From Chloroflexota bacterium (GTDB taxonomy: Bacteria > Chloroflexota > Anaerolineae > UBA4142): a stretch of 5,080 nucleotides of DNA. The DNA is taken from the NCBI GenBank assembly GCA_016200825.1, contig JACQEA010000032.1, positions 1-5,080 of the forward strand. Direction: 5' to 3'. The notes below the pieces were generated by a model. That model made no database searches and had not been told where the DNA came from. It worked only from the letters and a program-made list of their open reading frames with translations. Shown one piece after another: positions 1 to 5,051 of this stretch. The position numbers were made by a program, and so were the translations under genes. Position 1 is the first letter of the stretch, and each line of letters begins with the position of its first letter.

Positions 1-515
1 GGCGCGGCGCGCGGAAAAACGCGCGGCGCGGCGAACGCGCCACGCGGCAGTTCGGCATTTAATTCGGTGAGCGCGCGTTGAATCAGCGCGGGATCGTGGA
101 CGCCGCGCAAATCCAACACGCGAACGTGCGCGCGGACATCGTCAATCGCGTCGCGCGGAATTTCGCGATCAATCTGCGCGCTTTCAGCCTGCCCTGAGCC
201 GAGCGAAGGGTCGTTGCAAATGTGATGCGCGGCGTCCACGCCCGCGCGCACTAATTGTAGAAATACCGCGCCGCTGTGCGTGAGATCGGGACCGCACAAA
301 ATAATCGCGCGGACGGTGGGTTGCGCGAGGATGTTGCGGAGCAAATAATTGATGCCGTCGTTGGAATAGAGATTGCCGAGGATGCTGTACGAATCGGAGG
401 AAAGTGTATCGCGCAGACGCGCTTGTTTCATCCAGAGACAACACACCGCCGCGGGGTGATCGGGCGCGCCGAAGGTGAGGTTATCGCGAAAATAGAGGGG
501 CCAGTCGGGTGTCAT
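1..515 (-). CDS. MtrA/DUF4346-like protein, N-terminal 171 codons (3' end beyond window)
   Basis: The ORF opens with ATG at 515-513 and stays open to base 1, giving 171 residues without a stop. The start reads MTPDWPLYFRDNL, followed by a hydrophobic segment with paired cysteines (residues 25-26), then YSILGNLYSNDGINYLLRN (43-61) and a strand-turn of the type AIILCGPDL (70-78), and later VRVLDLRG (131-138). From memory, this order resembles the MtrA-like (tetrahydromethanopterin S-methyltransferase subunit A) / DUF4346 fold. In bacteria and archaea that fold also occurs in proteins annotated as thymidylate synthase-like; the exact function here is not determined. The start is supported by the family-like N-terminus, but the upstream Shine-Dalgarno is poor. 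An in-frame TGA lies 27 bases upstream of the ATG, so only a CTG start could extend it. Residues 102-108 come from a dispersed palindromic repeat. Residues 156-171 are Pro/Ala/Arg-rich and may be an interdomain linker. Confidence 0.7.
   Translation of the reverse strand, partial: MTPDWPLYFRDNLTFGAPDHPAAVCCLWMKQARLRDTLSSDSYSILGNLYSNDGINYLLRNILAQPTVRAIILCGPDLTHSGAVFLQLVRAGVDAAHHICNDPSLGSGQAESAQIDREIPRDAIDDVRAHVRVLDLRGVHDPALIQRALTELNAELPRGAFAAPRVFPRAA
192..210. repeat. Short palindromic dispersed repeat inside a coding region
   Basis: The plus strand reads ccctgagccgagcgaaggg, an imperfect palindrome with CCCT/AGGG-type ends, preceded by gcctg. It resembles the small dispersed repeats with a CCTGAGC..AGCGAA core seen in many environmental bacterial genomes. 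The same core recurs on the opposite strand at 4781-4800, with 13 of 15 core bases shared. Here it encodes residues 102-108 (DPSLGSG) of the MtrA-like protein without breaking the frame. Confidence 0.55.
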
Positions 516-541
516 TTCTGATTTCAGATTGATGGTTCAAG

Positions 542-570
542 AATAAAGCCAACCCATCATTAATCATCAA
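542..570 (-). promoter_or_regulatory. Weak candidate sigma-70 promoter for the MtrA-like gene
   Basis: On the minus strand TTGATG (570-565) is separated by 17 bases from TTTATT (547-542), a 4/6 match to each consensus hexamer. Transcription would start near 535, giving a short leader before the ATG at 515. The same 73-bp gap holds a 6-bp inverted repeat (agccaa 547-552, ttggct 580-585) followed on the minus strand by TTTATTCTT, which could be a weak terminator for the PilZ operon instead. The two readings compete. Confidence 0.25.
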
Positions 571-588
571 CGAATCGTTTTGGCTCCG

Positions 589-918
589 TTAGGATTCGAT
601 TTGGCGCGCCAAAAGTTCGCGCGCTTGATTGCCCAGATTTTCAAACACGACGCCAACATTTTGGATGCCTTTGTCGCCGGAGGAAATGTGCGTGACGCGG
701 CCGCGCAATTTGAGCACCTCGTTGTTGTCCATGAGAAAATCGAGCACGACTTCTTGCTCAAGCTCGAACGGATCGAATGTTTCGAGCATTACGCCGACTA
801 GACTGAGATTGAGAGTGCGGACAAAACCGGCAACCGTTTCTTTGCCGTCTTTGACGCGATACGCGGTGAGGAGATGCGTCTCGACGCGTTTTTGTTTGCG
901 GCGTTCTCGGTCTGGCAC
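589..918 (-). CDS. PilZ-domain protein (109 aa)
   Basis: This is a small single-domain PilZ protein, the family that binds cyclic di-GMP and passes the signal to motility, secretion or polysaccharide machinery. Both parts of the ligand signature are visible: an N-terminal arginine motif RKQKR (residues 7-11, RxxxR) and NLSLVG (37-42, D/NxSxxG). These are followed by the alternating hydrophobic strands of the beta barrel and a closing VGVVFENL (88-95). The start is GTG at 918-916, chosen because AAAGGAG (930-924) sits 5 bases upstream. This ribosome binding site overlaps the TAA of the preceding PilZ gene (931-929), so the two are probably translationally coupled. No membrane segment, signal peptide or output domain is seen, so it is probably a cytoplasmic receptor. 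Partner and target are unknown. Confidence 0.87.
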   Translation of the reverse strand: MPDRERRKQKRVETHLLTAYRVKDGKETVAGFVRTLNLSLVGVMLETFDPFELEQEVVLDFLMDNNEVLKLRGRVTHISSGDKGIQNVGVVFENLGNQARELLARQIES

Positions 919-923
919 GGCGG

Positions 924-930
924 CTCCTTT
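924..930 (-). promoter_or_regulatory. Ribosome binding site fixing the GTG start of the second PilZ gene
   Basis: AAAGGAG on the minus strand lies 5 bases before the GTG at 918-916 and shares bases with the TAA stop (931-929) of the upstream PilZ gene. The overlap supports both the non-ATG start and translational coupling. Confidence 0.75.
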
Positions 931-1279
931 AATTTTTTTTCAAGCGTTCCAACACTTGGGTTAGCAGGGTGCGGTCGGTTTCAGAAATTTGGGTGAAACG
1001 TACGCCGATGCGATAGGGCGCGGGCGCGCGCGGCTCCGGCGTTGGCTCGACGCGCATAATTTGTCCGCGCACATCCATCACTTGATTTGAATCGGCGATG
1101 ACCAAAAACGCGATTGCCGCGCCGAGTGGTAATTCATCCAGCGCTTCAACGCGCGCGCCGGTTTCGCTCAAGTCCACTGTGTACGTCGTCGTCGCGGCGC
1201 CATTCGCGGGGCGATAAAAATATTTGATTGGCAGATGCGCCGGAACGCGGGCGGCGGCGCGGCGTTCTTGAAATTCCAT
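929..1279 (-). CDS. PilZ-domain protein (116 aa)
   Basis: This is a second small PilZ protein with a complete cyclic di-GMP signature: RAAAR (residues 7-11, RxxxR) and DLSETG (36-41, DxSxxG). The barrel strands follow, with YRIGVRFTQIS at 89-99. The start ATG (1279-1277) is well supported by AAGGAGG (1291-1285) 5 bases upstream. It lies 51 bp after the stop of the SerK/SbnI-like gene and 10 bp before the next PilZ gene, so all three are probably co-transcribed from the promoter at 2167-2195. The two PilZ proteins are clearly diverged from each other outside the motifs. They differ in the Asp/Asn position of the second motif, and this one has an extra Pro/Glu/Arg-rich insert (residues 79-88). 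They may therefore be an old duplication, or two independent receptors. No output domain is fused. Confidence 0.88.
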   Translation of the reverse strand: MEFQERRAAARVPAHLPIKYFYRPANGAATTTYTVDLSETGARVEALDELPLGAAIAFLVIADSNQVMDVRGQIMRVEPTPEPRAPAPYRIGVRFTQISETDRTLLTQVLERLKKN

Positions 1280-1330
1280 TACGACCTCCTTGTCGTGGTC
1301 AAGGTGCGGGTCACTTGCACCGCGCCTCGA

Positions 1331-2158
1331 TCATTCATCAAACAAAAAGACGGGCTCTTGATAAAAGCGCGCGTGCCGCTCGCGAATTTTAGTCGTGAGC
1401 CAATCGTCGAGCCACGCGTTTTTTTCTTCGAGTGATTGCGCGCTTTCCAAAATAGCGAGTGGAAGGTTGATGCGGAGCGCGCGGCCCGGAATAATGTGCC
1501 GCGTCACGCCCATCGGCAATTTGGATCCGTTCAATGCCAGTTGGCGAATTTCGTCCGGGCGATAACGCGGAAAAACGATGAGCGCGCTCAAACGCCCATG
1601 CTCCGCGATCAAACGCTCCACATCCGTATGCGCCACGCGGTACATTTCGCCGCGGCCTTCGTACGCCGCGACAACTGCGTTCAATATGCGCGCGTGCTCC
1701 GGTAGACGATCATCTTGCGCGCACAACGAATAAACTTTGCCATTCCCCAACATAATCGTCGCAATACTTTTTCGTTGTGCCAGCGCGTCTGTCGCTTGTT
1801 CCATCGTTACCGGCTCAACGCGCACGCCGGACATTGCGCGCACGGCGTCGAAAAATTTATTGACCGGCGCGTCGAGCAACATGTGATTCCACGTTTCCAA
1901 AACAATGCCCGGCGCGGTGTAATCCACGATTTGCACGACCACATCGCGGCAGTTCATTTGTTTGAGCGCGGTCGTGCGCGACGCGCCATCCAGAACGATA
2001 TACTTGTCTTGAAATTCAGAAACGATCGGCGGATTCTTGAGCAGGCGATCTTGTTTCAGACGTTCAATCAATTTCTCGACGCGTTTGTTTTCGATCTGTT
2101 CGTGCAGTACCACATCGTTCAGCGAAACGATGCGCAGGACTAGTTCTTTCGCGTTCAT
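1331..2158 (-). CDS. SerK/SbnI-like ParB-fold protein (275 aa), possible free-serine kinase or regulator
   Basis: The N-terminal part (about residues 8-80) is a ParB/Srx-like domain: VVLHEQIENKRVEKLIERLK, then NPPIVSEF, and the nucleotide-site loop VLDGASR (55-61), followed by TALKQM and VVVQIVDY (73-80). The C-terminal part carries MGVTRHIIPGRALRINLPL (216-234) and ends in a conserved-looking acidic tail (VFLFDE). This layout fits the family containing archaeal SerK (ADP-dependent serine kinase) and staphylococcal SbnI (free-serine kinase and regulator) better than chromosome-partitioning ParB, because no helix-turn-helix or ParA-contact motif is seen. The Glu of LHE (residue 20) sits where SerK/SbnI have their catalytic glutamate; this alignment is from memory. 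The usual DGHHR-type loop is DGASR here, so activity is uncertain. It is the first gene of a unit with two PilZ genes. The ATG at 2158-2156 has no Shine-Dalgarno, and the promoter position implies a leaderless mRNA. Confidence 0.72.
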   Translation of the reverse strand: MNAKELVLRIVSLNDVVLHEQIENKRVEKLIERLKQDRLLKNPPIVSEFQDKYIVLDGASRTTALKQMNCRDVVVQIVDYTAPGIVLETWNHMLLDAPVNKFFDAVRAMSGVRVEPVTMEQATDALAQRKSIATIMLGNGKVYSLCAQDDRLPEHARILNAVVAAYEGRGEMYRVAHTDVERLIAEHGRLSALIVFPRYRPDEIRQLALNGSKLPMGVTRHIIPGRALRINLPLAILESAQSLEEKNAWLDDWLTTKIRERHARFYQEPVFLFDE

Positions 2159-2166
2159 CAGAATGC

Positions 2167-2195
2167 ATTATAATCGCGGGCATTGGGTTGGTCAA
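2167..2195 (-). promoter_or_regulatory. Near-consensus sigma-70 promoter of the SerK-like/PilZ/PilZ unit
   Basis: On the minus strand TTGACC (2195-2190) is followed after exactly 17 bases by a perfect TATAAT (2172-2167). Only 8 bases separate the -10 box from the ATG at 2158, so the predicted transcription start falls at or within about two bases of the start codon. The promoter lies immediately beside the heptamer repeat block 2212-2273. Confidence 0.8.
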
Positions 2196-2211
2196 GCGAC
2201 AAGAATCGCGA

Positions 2212-2273
2212 AGGCAGTCAGCAGAAGGCAGTAGGCAGAAAACTTTCTCTGCTTTCCGCGGTCTGCTTTCTGC
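2212..2273. repeat. Heptamer-period inverted repeat block downstream of trpB
   Basis: The plus strand can be cut into 7-mers aggcagt, cagcaga, aggcagt, aggcaga (2212-2239). After a 6-base joint come tctctgc, tttccgc, ggtctgc, tttctgc (2246-2273). The second half is the inverted form of the first (gcaga against tctgc), and ggcagaaa (2234-2241) pairs perfectly with tttctgcc (2267-2274). The transcript could fold into a long imperfect hairpin just after the trpB stop. No clean U-tract follows on the minus strand, so it is not a classical intrinsic terminator. Confidence 0.7.
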
Positions 2274-2281
2274 CTTTCTCA

Positions 2282-3549
2282 TTACGCCGCGATTTTCACT
2301 TTGGGCAATTGCGCGACGGCTTGCGCGACTGCTTCGGCGGGATATTCGTAATCCGGTAATTTATTGGCGAGATAATCCGCGTAGCCTTGCAGATCGAAAT
2401 GTCCGTGCCCGGACAAATTGAACGCGATCACTTTTTTCTCGCCGCTGGCTTTGCATTTCAACGCTTCATCAATCGCGACGCGAATCGCGTGCGCAGATTC
2501 CGGCGCGGGTGCGATGCCTTCTGCGCGCGTGAATTGAATCGCGGCGGCGAAAACTGGATTCTGCGGAACCGCCACCGCTTCAATCACACCGGCATCGAAC
2601 AACGCGCAAACGATCGGCGCCATGCCATGATAGCGCAAACCGCCGGCGTGAATCGGCGCGGGAATGAATGACGATCCGAGCGTGTGCATTTTGACGAATG
2701 GGGTCATTTGCCCGGTGTCGCCAAAATCGTACGTGTAAATTCCTTTCGTGAGCGAAGGCGCGGCGGTTGGCTCAACCGCGACGACGCGCGTCTTTTTGCC
2801 GCCTTTGATTTTCTCGCGCACGAACGGCAGCGCAAATCCGCTGAAATTGGATCCGCCGCCGATGCAACCGATGACGACGTCGGGATACACATTCGCCATT
2901 TCAAATTGCTTGAGCGCTTCTTGTCCGATAATCGTTTGATGCATCAACACATGATTGAACACCGAGCCAATCGAGTATTTGGTATCGGGTTGATGCGTCA
3001 CACAATCTTCGAGCGCTTCGGAAATCGCGATGCCAAGTGAGCCGGTGTGTTTGGGATCTTGCGCCAGAAATTTTTTGCCAACTTGCGTGTCGTTCGACGG
3101 CGACGCGACAATTTGCGCGCCGTACGTTTCCATCAAAATGCGGCGGTACGGTTTCTGATCGTACGAGACGCGCACCAGGCTTGCGCGAGCGCGGTGTTGG
3201 TTTTATGCGAGCCAACCGGTGAAACGCCTTCGTACTTGAAATAAATTTGCGCGGGTGTGTCGAGAATTTTTTCCAATCGCCGCGCGCGCATTAGCGGCGT
3301 GGGACGAAACAAACGATACGCTTCTTGCACCGGTTCGGGAATGTCAATGTACTCGGCAGTGTACGGACCCACTCCGGCTTCTTGCATAATTATTTCCATC
3401 GGAAATAACGGCGCAAGATCTTCCGGTCCCACCGGGTTCATCCGCCCCGGATGAATGATGGGTGGAAGTGGTTTGGGAAGCGATGGCACGATGTTGAGCC
3501 ATTGCTTTGGCATTTGACTTTCATCGAGAAAAAATTTTGTCTTTTCCAT
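2282..3549 (-). pseudogene. trpB: TrpB2-type tryptophan synthase beta chain, broken by an internal deletion with frameshift
   Basis: The intact enzyme is a cytosolic PLP enzyme that joins indole and L-serine to give tryptophan. The 5' part (from ATG 3549-3547, with AGGAGG 3560-3555 five bases upstream) matches the TrpB2 class: PVGPEDLAPLFPMEII, FRPTPLMRARRLEK and YKYEGVSPVGSHKTNTA-like sequence, with the PLP lysine at K116. The frame then goes astray after LAQA. The downstream frame resumes at RVSYDQKPYRR and continues through IGCIGGGSNF (phosphate-binding GGGSN) and FNLSGHGHFDLQGY to TAA at 2284-2282. The junction lies at about 3177/3178. By comparison with remembered TrpB2 sequences, about 38 codons are missing, among them the ETGAGQWG motif with the catalytic glutamate. 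The deleted length must be 1 mod 3, hence the frameshift. Total coding material fits a family of about 450 residues minus the gap. The downstream ORF could start at GTG 3175, but no ribosome binding site precedes it. It follows trpS by 152 bp under the same T-box. True decay and assembly error are both possible. Confidence 0.85.
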
Positions 3550-3571
3550 TTTCCCCTCCTCTTTCGGATTT

Positions 3572-3603
3572 GGTGATTAGGTGATTGGGTGATCAGGTAA
3601 TTG
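3572..3603. repeat. Octamer tandem repeat, four units
   Basis: Four successive 8-mers are visible on the plus strand: ggtgatta, ggtgattg, ggtgatca, ggtaattg. A degenerate continuation runs to about 3610. The block lies in the trpS-trpB spacer, 11 bases upstream of the trpB Shine-Dalgarno, and would be transcribed as the trpB leader. No promoter or protein-binding function can be assigned. Confidence 0.65.
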
Positions 3604-3626
3604 ATTAGGTCATAGGCGCCTCCGCT

Positions 3627-3706
3627 AATAATTTTCGATTTTCAATTTTCGATTTGCAATTTCTGTTTTTCAATCGTCAATCGGCAATCGTCAATCGAAA
3701 ATTATT
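3627..3706. repeat. Heptamer arrays bounded by a perfect 14-bp inverted repeat, overlapping the trpS stop
   Basis: The first array on the plus strand is attttcg, attttca, attttcg, atttgca, atttctg (3631-3665). The second is caatcgt, caatcgg, caatcgt, caatcga (3671-3698). The outer arms aataattttcgatt (3627-3640) and aatcgaaaattatt (3693-3706) are perfectly complementary, with a 52-base interior. The right arm covers the trpS stop codon at 3702-3704, so the mRNA hairpin would begin inside the trpS coding end. The arrays are in opposite orientation (CGATT units against AATCG units). Confidence 0.75.
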
Positions 3707-4697
3707 TCAGTCCCATCGCGTCTCTTGCCATTCTCACCGTTTCTTCCGATATGGGTCGGACCTTCGCCGCGCCCGCCGCGAGAATTTCGTCCACAATTTT
3801 TGGATTCGCTGTGTAGCGCGCGCGGCGTTCGCGGATCGGCGCGAGAAAATTTTCTAACGCGGCGGTCAATTTATTTTTCACTTCGACATCACCCACTTTG
3901 CCCGCGCGATAACGGGTCTTTAACTCTTCGACCTCAACTCGATTCGGATTGAACGCGTCGTGATAATCAAACACCGGATTCCCTTCAACGGTTCCCGGAA
4001 TATCGGCGCGCACGCGCTTGGGGTCCGTGTACATATCGCGGACTTTATGTTTGACCGTTGCCGAATCATCAGAGAGCATAATCGCGTTGCCGAGCGATTT
4101 GGACATCTTGCCTTGTCCATCCGTTCCGACCAACGTCGGCACTTGTCCGATCAATGTATCCGGTTCGGGGAACACGTCGCCGTATAAAAAATTAAATCGG
4201 CGCGCGATCTCGCGCGTGAGTTCTAGATGCGACGCCTGATCTTTGCCGACCGGCACCAGATTCGCGCGCACATGCAAAATATCCGCGGCTTGCAAGACCG
4301 GATAACCGAGCAGTCCGTACGATGGCTGTTCAATGTGTTCTGCGTCCATCACTTCTTTCAGCGTCGGCACGCGTTCAAGGCGCGGCACCGTGGCTAACAT
4401 CGAAAAAAGTAAATGCAATTCGCATACACTCGGCACATCCGATTGGCGATAAATCGTTACTTTGTTGGGGTCAATGCCGACCGCGAGATAATCCATCACC
4501 AGATCGCGCGTAAACGCGCGCGTCGCGATGACGTGATCTTTTTCCGCGTGCCGCGTGAGCGCGTGATAATCCGCGACGAGCAAAAAAACTTCGTACTCAT
4601 CTTGCAATTTCACGCGATTCGCCAGCGTGCCAACATAATTTCCCAAATGCAATGCTCCGGTCGGTCGGTCGCCGGTGAGAATGCGTCCTTTGGACAA
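3702..4697 (-). CDS. trpS: Tryptophan--tRNA ligase (331 aa)
   Basis: This class I aminoacyl-tRNA synthetase activates tryptophan with ATP and charges tRNA-Trp in the cytosol. The HIGH-type signature is TGALHLGNY (residues 13-21), and the KMSKS loop is GKMSKSLGN (196-204). Between them lie family-typical segments VADYHALTRH (41-50), GYPVLQAADIL (131-141) and VPVGKDQASHLELTREIARRFN (148-169). Length matches the bacterial TrpRS norm of about 330 residues, so the gene looks complete. The start is TTG (4697-4695), chosen because GGGAGG (4708-4703) is 5 bases upstream and the N-terminus KGRILTGDRPTG begins as expected; no ATG fits. A Trp-type T-box leader precedes it, so expression should rise when tRNA-Trp is uncharged. 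A dispersed palindromic repeat lies between the leader terminator and the ribosome binding site. trpB follows downstream. Confidence 0.96.
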   Translation of the reverse strand: MSKGRILTGDRPTGALHLGNYVGTLANRVKLQDEYEVFLLVADYHALTRHAEKDHVIATRAFTRDLVMDYLAVGIDPNKVTIYRQSDVPSVCELHLLFSMLATVPRLERVPTLKEVMDAEHIEQPSYGLLGYPVLQAADILHVRANLVPVGKDQASHLELTREIARRFNFLYGDVFPEPDTLIGQVPTLVGTDGQGKMSKSLGNAIMLSDDSATVKHKVRDMYTDPKRVRADIPGTVEGNPVFDYHDAFNPNRVEVEELKTRYRAGKVGDVEVKNKLTAALENFLAPIRERRARYTANPKIVDEILAAGAAKVRPISEETVRMARDAMGLK

Positions 4698-4702
4698 TGA
4701 GA

Positions 4703-4708
4703 CCTCCC
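4703..4708 (-). promoter_or_regulatory. trpS: Ribosome binding site fixing the TTG start of trpS
   Basis: GGGAGG on the minus strand lies 5 bases before TTG (4697-4695). The dispersed repeat ends only 4 bases upstream of it, so folding of that repeat could affect access to this site. Confidence 0.8.
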
Positions 4709-4712
4709 TGCT

Positions 4713-4827
4713 GTCATTGCGAGGAGCGCTTGTTGCGACGAAGCAATCTCCAAATCGCGCGAGAAGATTGCTTCGCGGATGGATTCGCTTCGCTCAGGAT
4801 AAACTCCGCGAATGTGCTCGCAATGAC
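4713..4827. repeat. MITE-like dispersed palindromic repeat (about 115 bp)
   Basis: The ends form a perfect 11-bp terminal inverted repeat: gtcattgcgag (4713-4723) and ctcgcaatgac (4817-4827). Inside are two further hairpins: cgaagcaatct (4739-4749) with agattgcttcg (4765-4775), and cgcgga (4774-4779) with tccgcg (4805-4810). The second hairpin loop contains ggattcgcttcgctcaggat (4781-4800), which shares its core with the repeat at 192-210. The TCATTGCGAGGAGC...GAAGCAATC pattern is familiar as a widespread noncoding repeat in environmental bacterial genomes. No transposase is present. It lies inside the transcribed leader of trpS. Confidence 0.8.
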
Positions 4828-4834
4828 GGAATCG

Positions 4835-4885
4835 AAAATAAAAATCGCCCGTCCCGCGCAAAAATTATTCGCGCAAGGGACGAGC
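4835..4885 (-). terminator. Intrinsic terminator of the trpS T-box leader
   Basis: On the minus strand GCTCGTCCC (4885-4877) pairs fully, with one G-U, with GGGACGGGC (4855-4847). GCGC/GCGC extends the stem across a two-base bulge, and a U-rich tail TTTTTATTTT (4844-4835) follows. The 5' arm GCTCGTCCC is also the 3' arm of the T-box antiterminator, so the two structures exclude each other, as expected for tRNA-controlled attenuation. Confidence 0.92.
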
Positions 4886-4918
4886 GTTTCAAATTTCAAA
4901 CACCCGTGGTGCCACCCA
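4877..4918 (-). promoter_or_regulatory. T-box antiterminator of the trpS leader
   Basis: The minus strand carries TGGGTGGCACCACG (4918-4905), close to the T-box consensus AGGGTGGNACCGCG. The bulge UGGC (4914-4911) is complementary to GCCA, the acceptor end expected of bacterial tRNA-Trp with discriminator G73. Helix A1 is GGG against CCC. Helix A2 is ACGGGTGTTT against AAACGCTCGT, 10 pairs including G-U wobbles. Uncharged tRNA-Trp would stabilise this fold and let transcription proceed into trpS. Confidence 0.9.
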
Positions 4919-4922
4919 CGTT

Positions 4923-4977
4923 AGACTGCTGATAAAAAAAATCGCGCTTGTGAAATCACAAAACGCGACGCCAGTCT
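4923..4977 (-). promoter_or_regulatory. Stem III-like hairpin of the T-box leader, followed by eight U
   Basis: The hairpin TCGCG-TT-TTGTG-ATTT-CACAA-G-CGCGA spans 4968-4942 on the minus strand and is followed at once by eight T (4941-4934). A wider 6-bp pair, AGACTG (4977-4972) and CAGTCT (4928-4923), encloses both, ending 4 bases before the T-box motif. Position fits T-box stem III, but stem plus U8 is also what an intrinsic terminator looks like. Confidence 0.65.
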
Positions 4978-5044
4978 CACTTTATAATTGGAGTGAAAAA
5001 AATTCACGACAATCTCTGCCACGATAACGGGGGCGGTTCCGGCG
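4969..5044 (-). promoter_or_regulatory. Putative stem I region of the trpS T-box leader
   Basis: Stem I must lie upstream of stem III. A possible closing helix is CGCCGG (5044-5039) with CTGGCG (4974-4969). Within it are an AGAGA motif (5017-5013), typical of the 5' side of T-box stem I, and two mutually exclusive hairpins: GTGAA/TTCAC (5007-4993) and TCACT/AGTGA (4996-4977). UGG, the Trp specifier codon, occurs at 4973-4971 and 5021-5019. Which one is the specifier cannot be settled by eye, and the fold is not canonical. Confidence 0.4.
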
Positions 5045-5051
5045 ACACTTA

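Noticed and set aside
1..45. GCGCGG-rich stretch as a structural or regulatory element
   Set aside because: It stays in frame with the MtrA-like gene and is explained by Pro/Ala/Arg codons in a CGCG-rich genome.
1298..1325. Hairpin ggtgc...gcacc between the SerK-like gene and the first PilZ gene as a terminator
   Set aside because: The stem is only 5 bp with no U-tract, and a strong RBS follows at once.
2188..2421. Plus-strand ORF of 77 codons beginning MVKRQESRRQSAEGSRQ
   Set aside because: Its first half is a translation of the heptamer repeat block and its second half is antisense to trpB; no RBS or family resemblance.
2282..3175. Downstream half of trpB as an independent gene starting at GTG 3175
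   Set aside because: No RBS precedes it, it begins in mid-fold, and it lacks the PLP lysine segment; a broken gene explains it better.
2901..3215. Minus-strand ORF across the trpB junction
   Set aside because: It is a third frame with low-complexity Arg-rich sequence; the conserved TrpB residues lie in the other two frames.
3572..3698. Possible CRISPR array in the trpS-trpB spacer
   Set aside because: Units are 7-8 bp and directly tandem, with no spacers of 30-40 bp; these are simple tandem repeats.
4610..4861. Minus-strand ORF through the dispersed repeat
   Set aside because: It is made of repeat sequence plus the out-of-frame start of trpS.
4981..4989. TTATAA on the minus strand as a trpS promoter -10 box
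   Set aside because: No acceptable -35 at 16-18 bp, and a start here would leave out the T-box stem I region.
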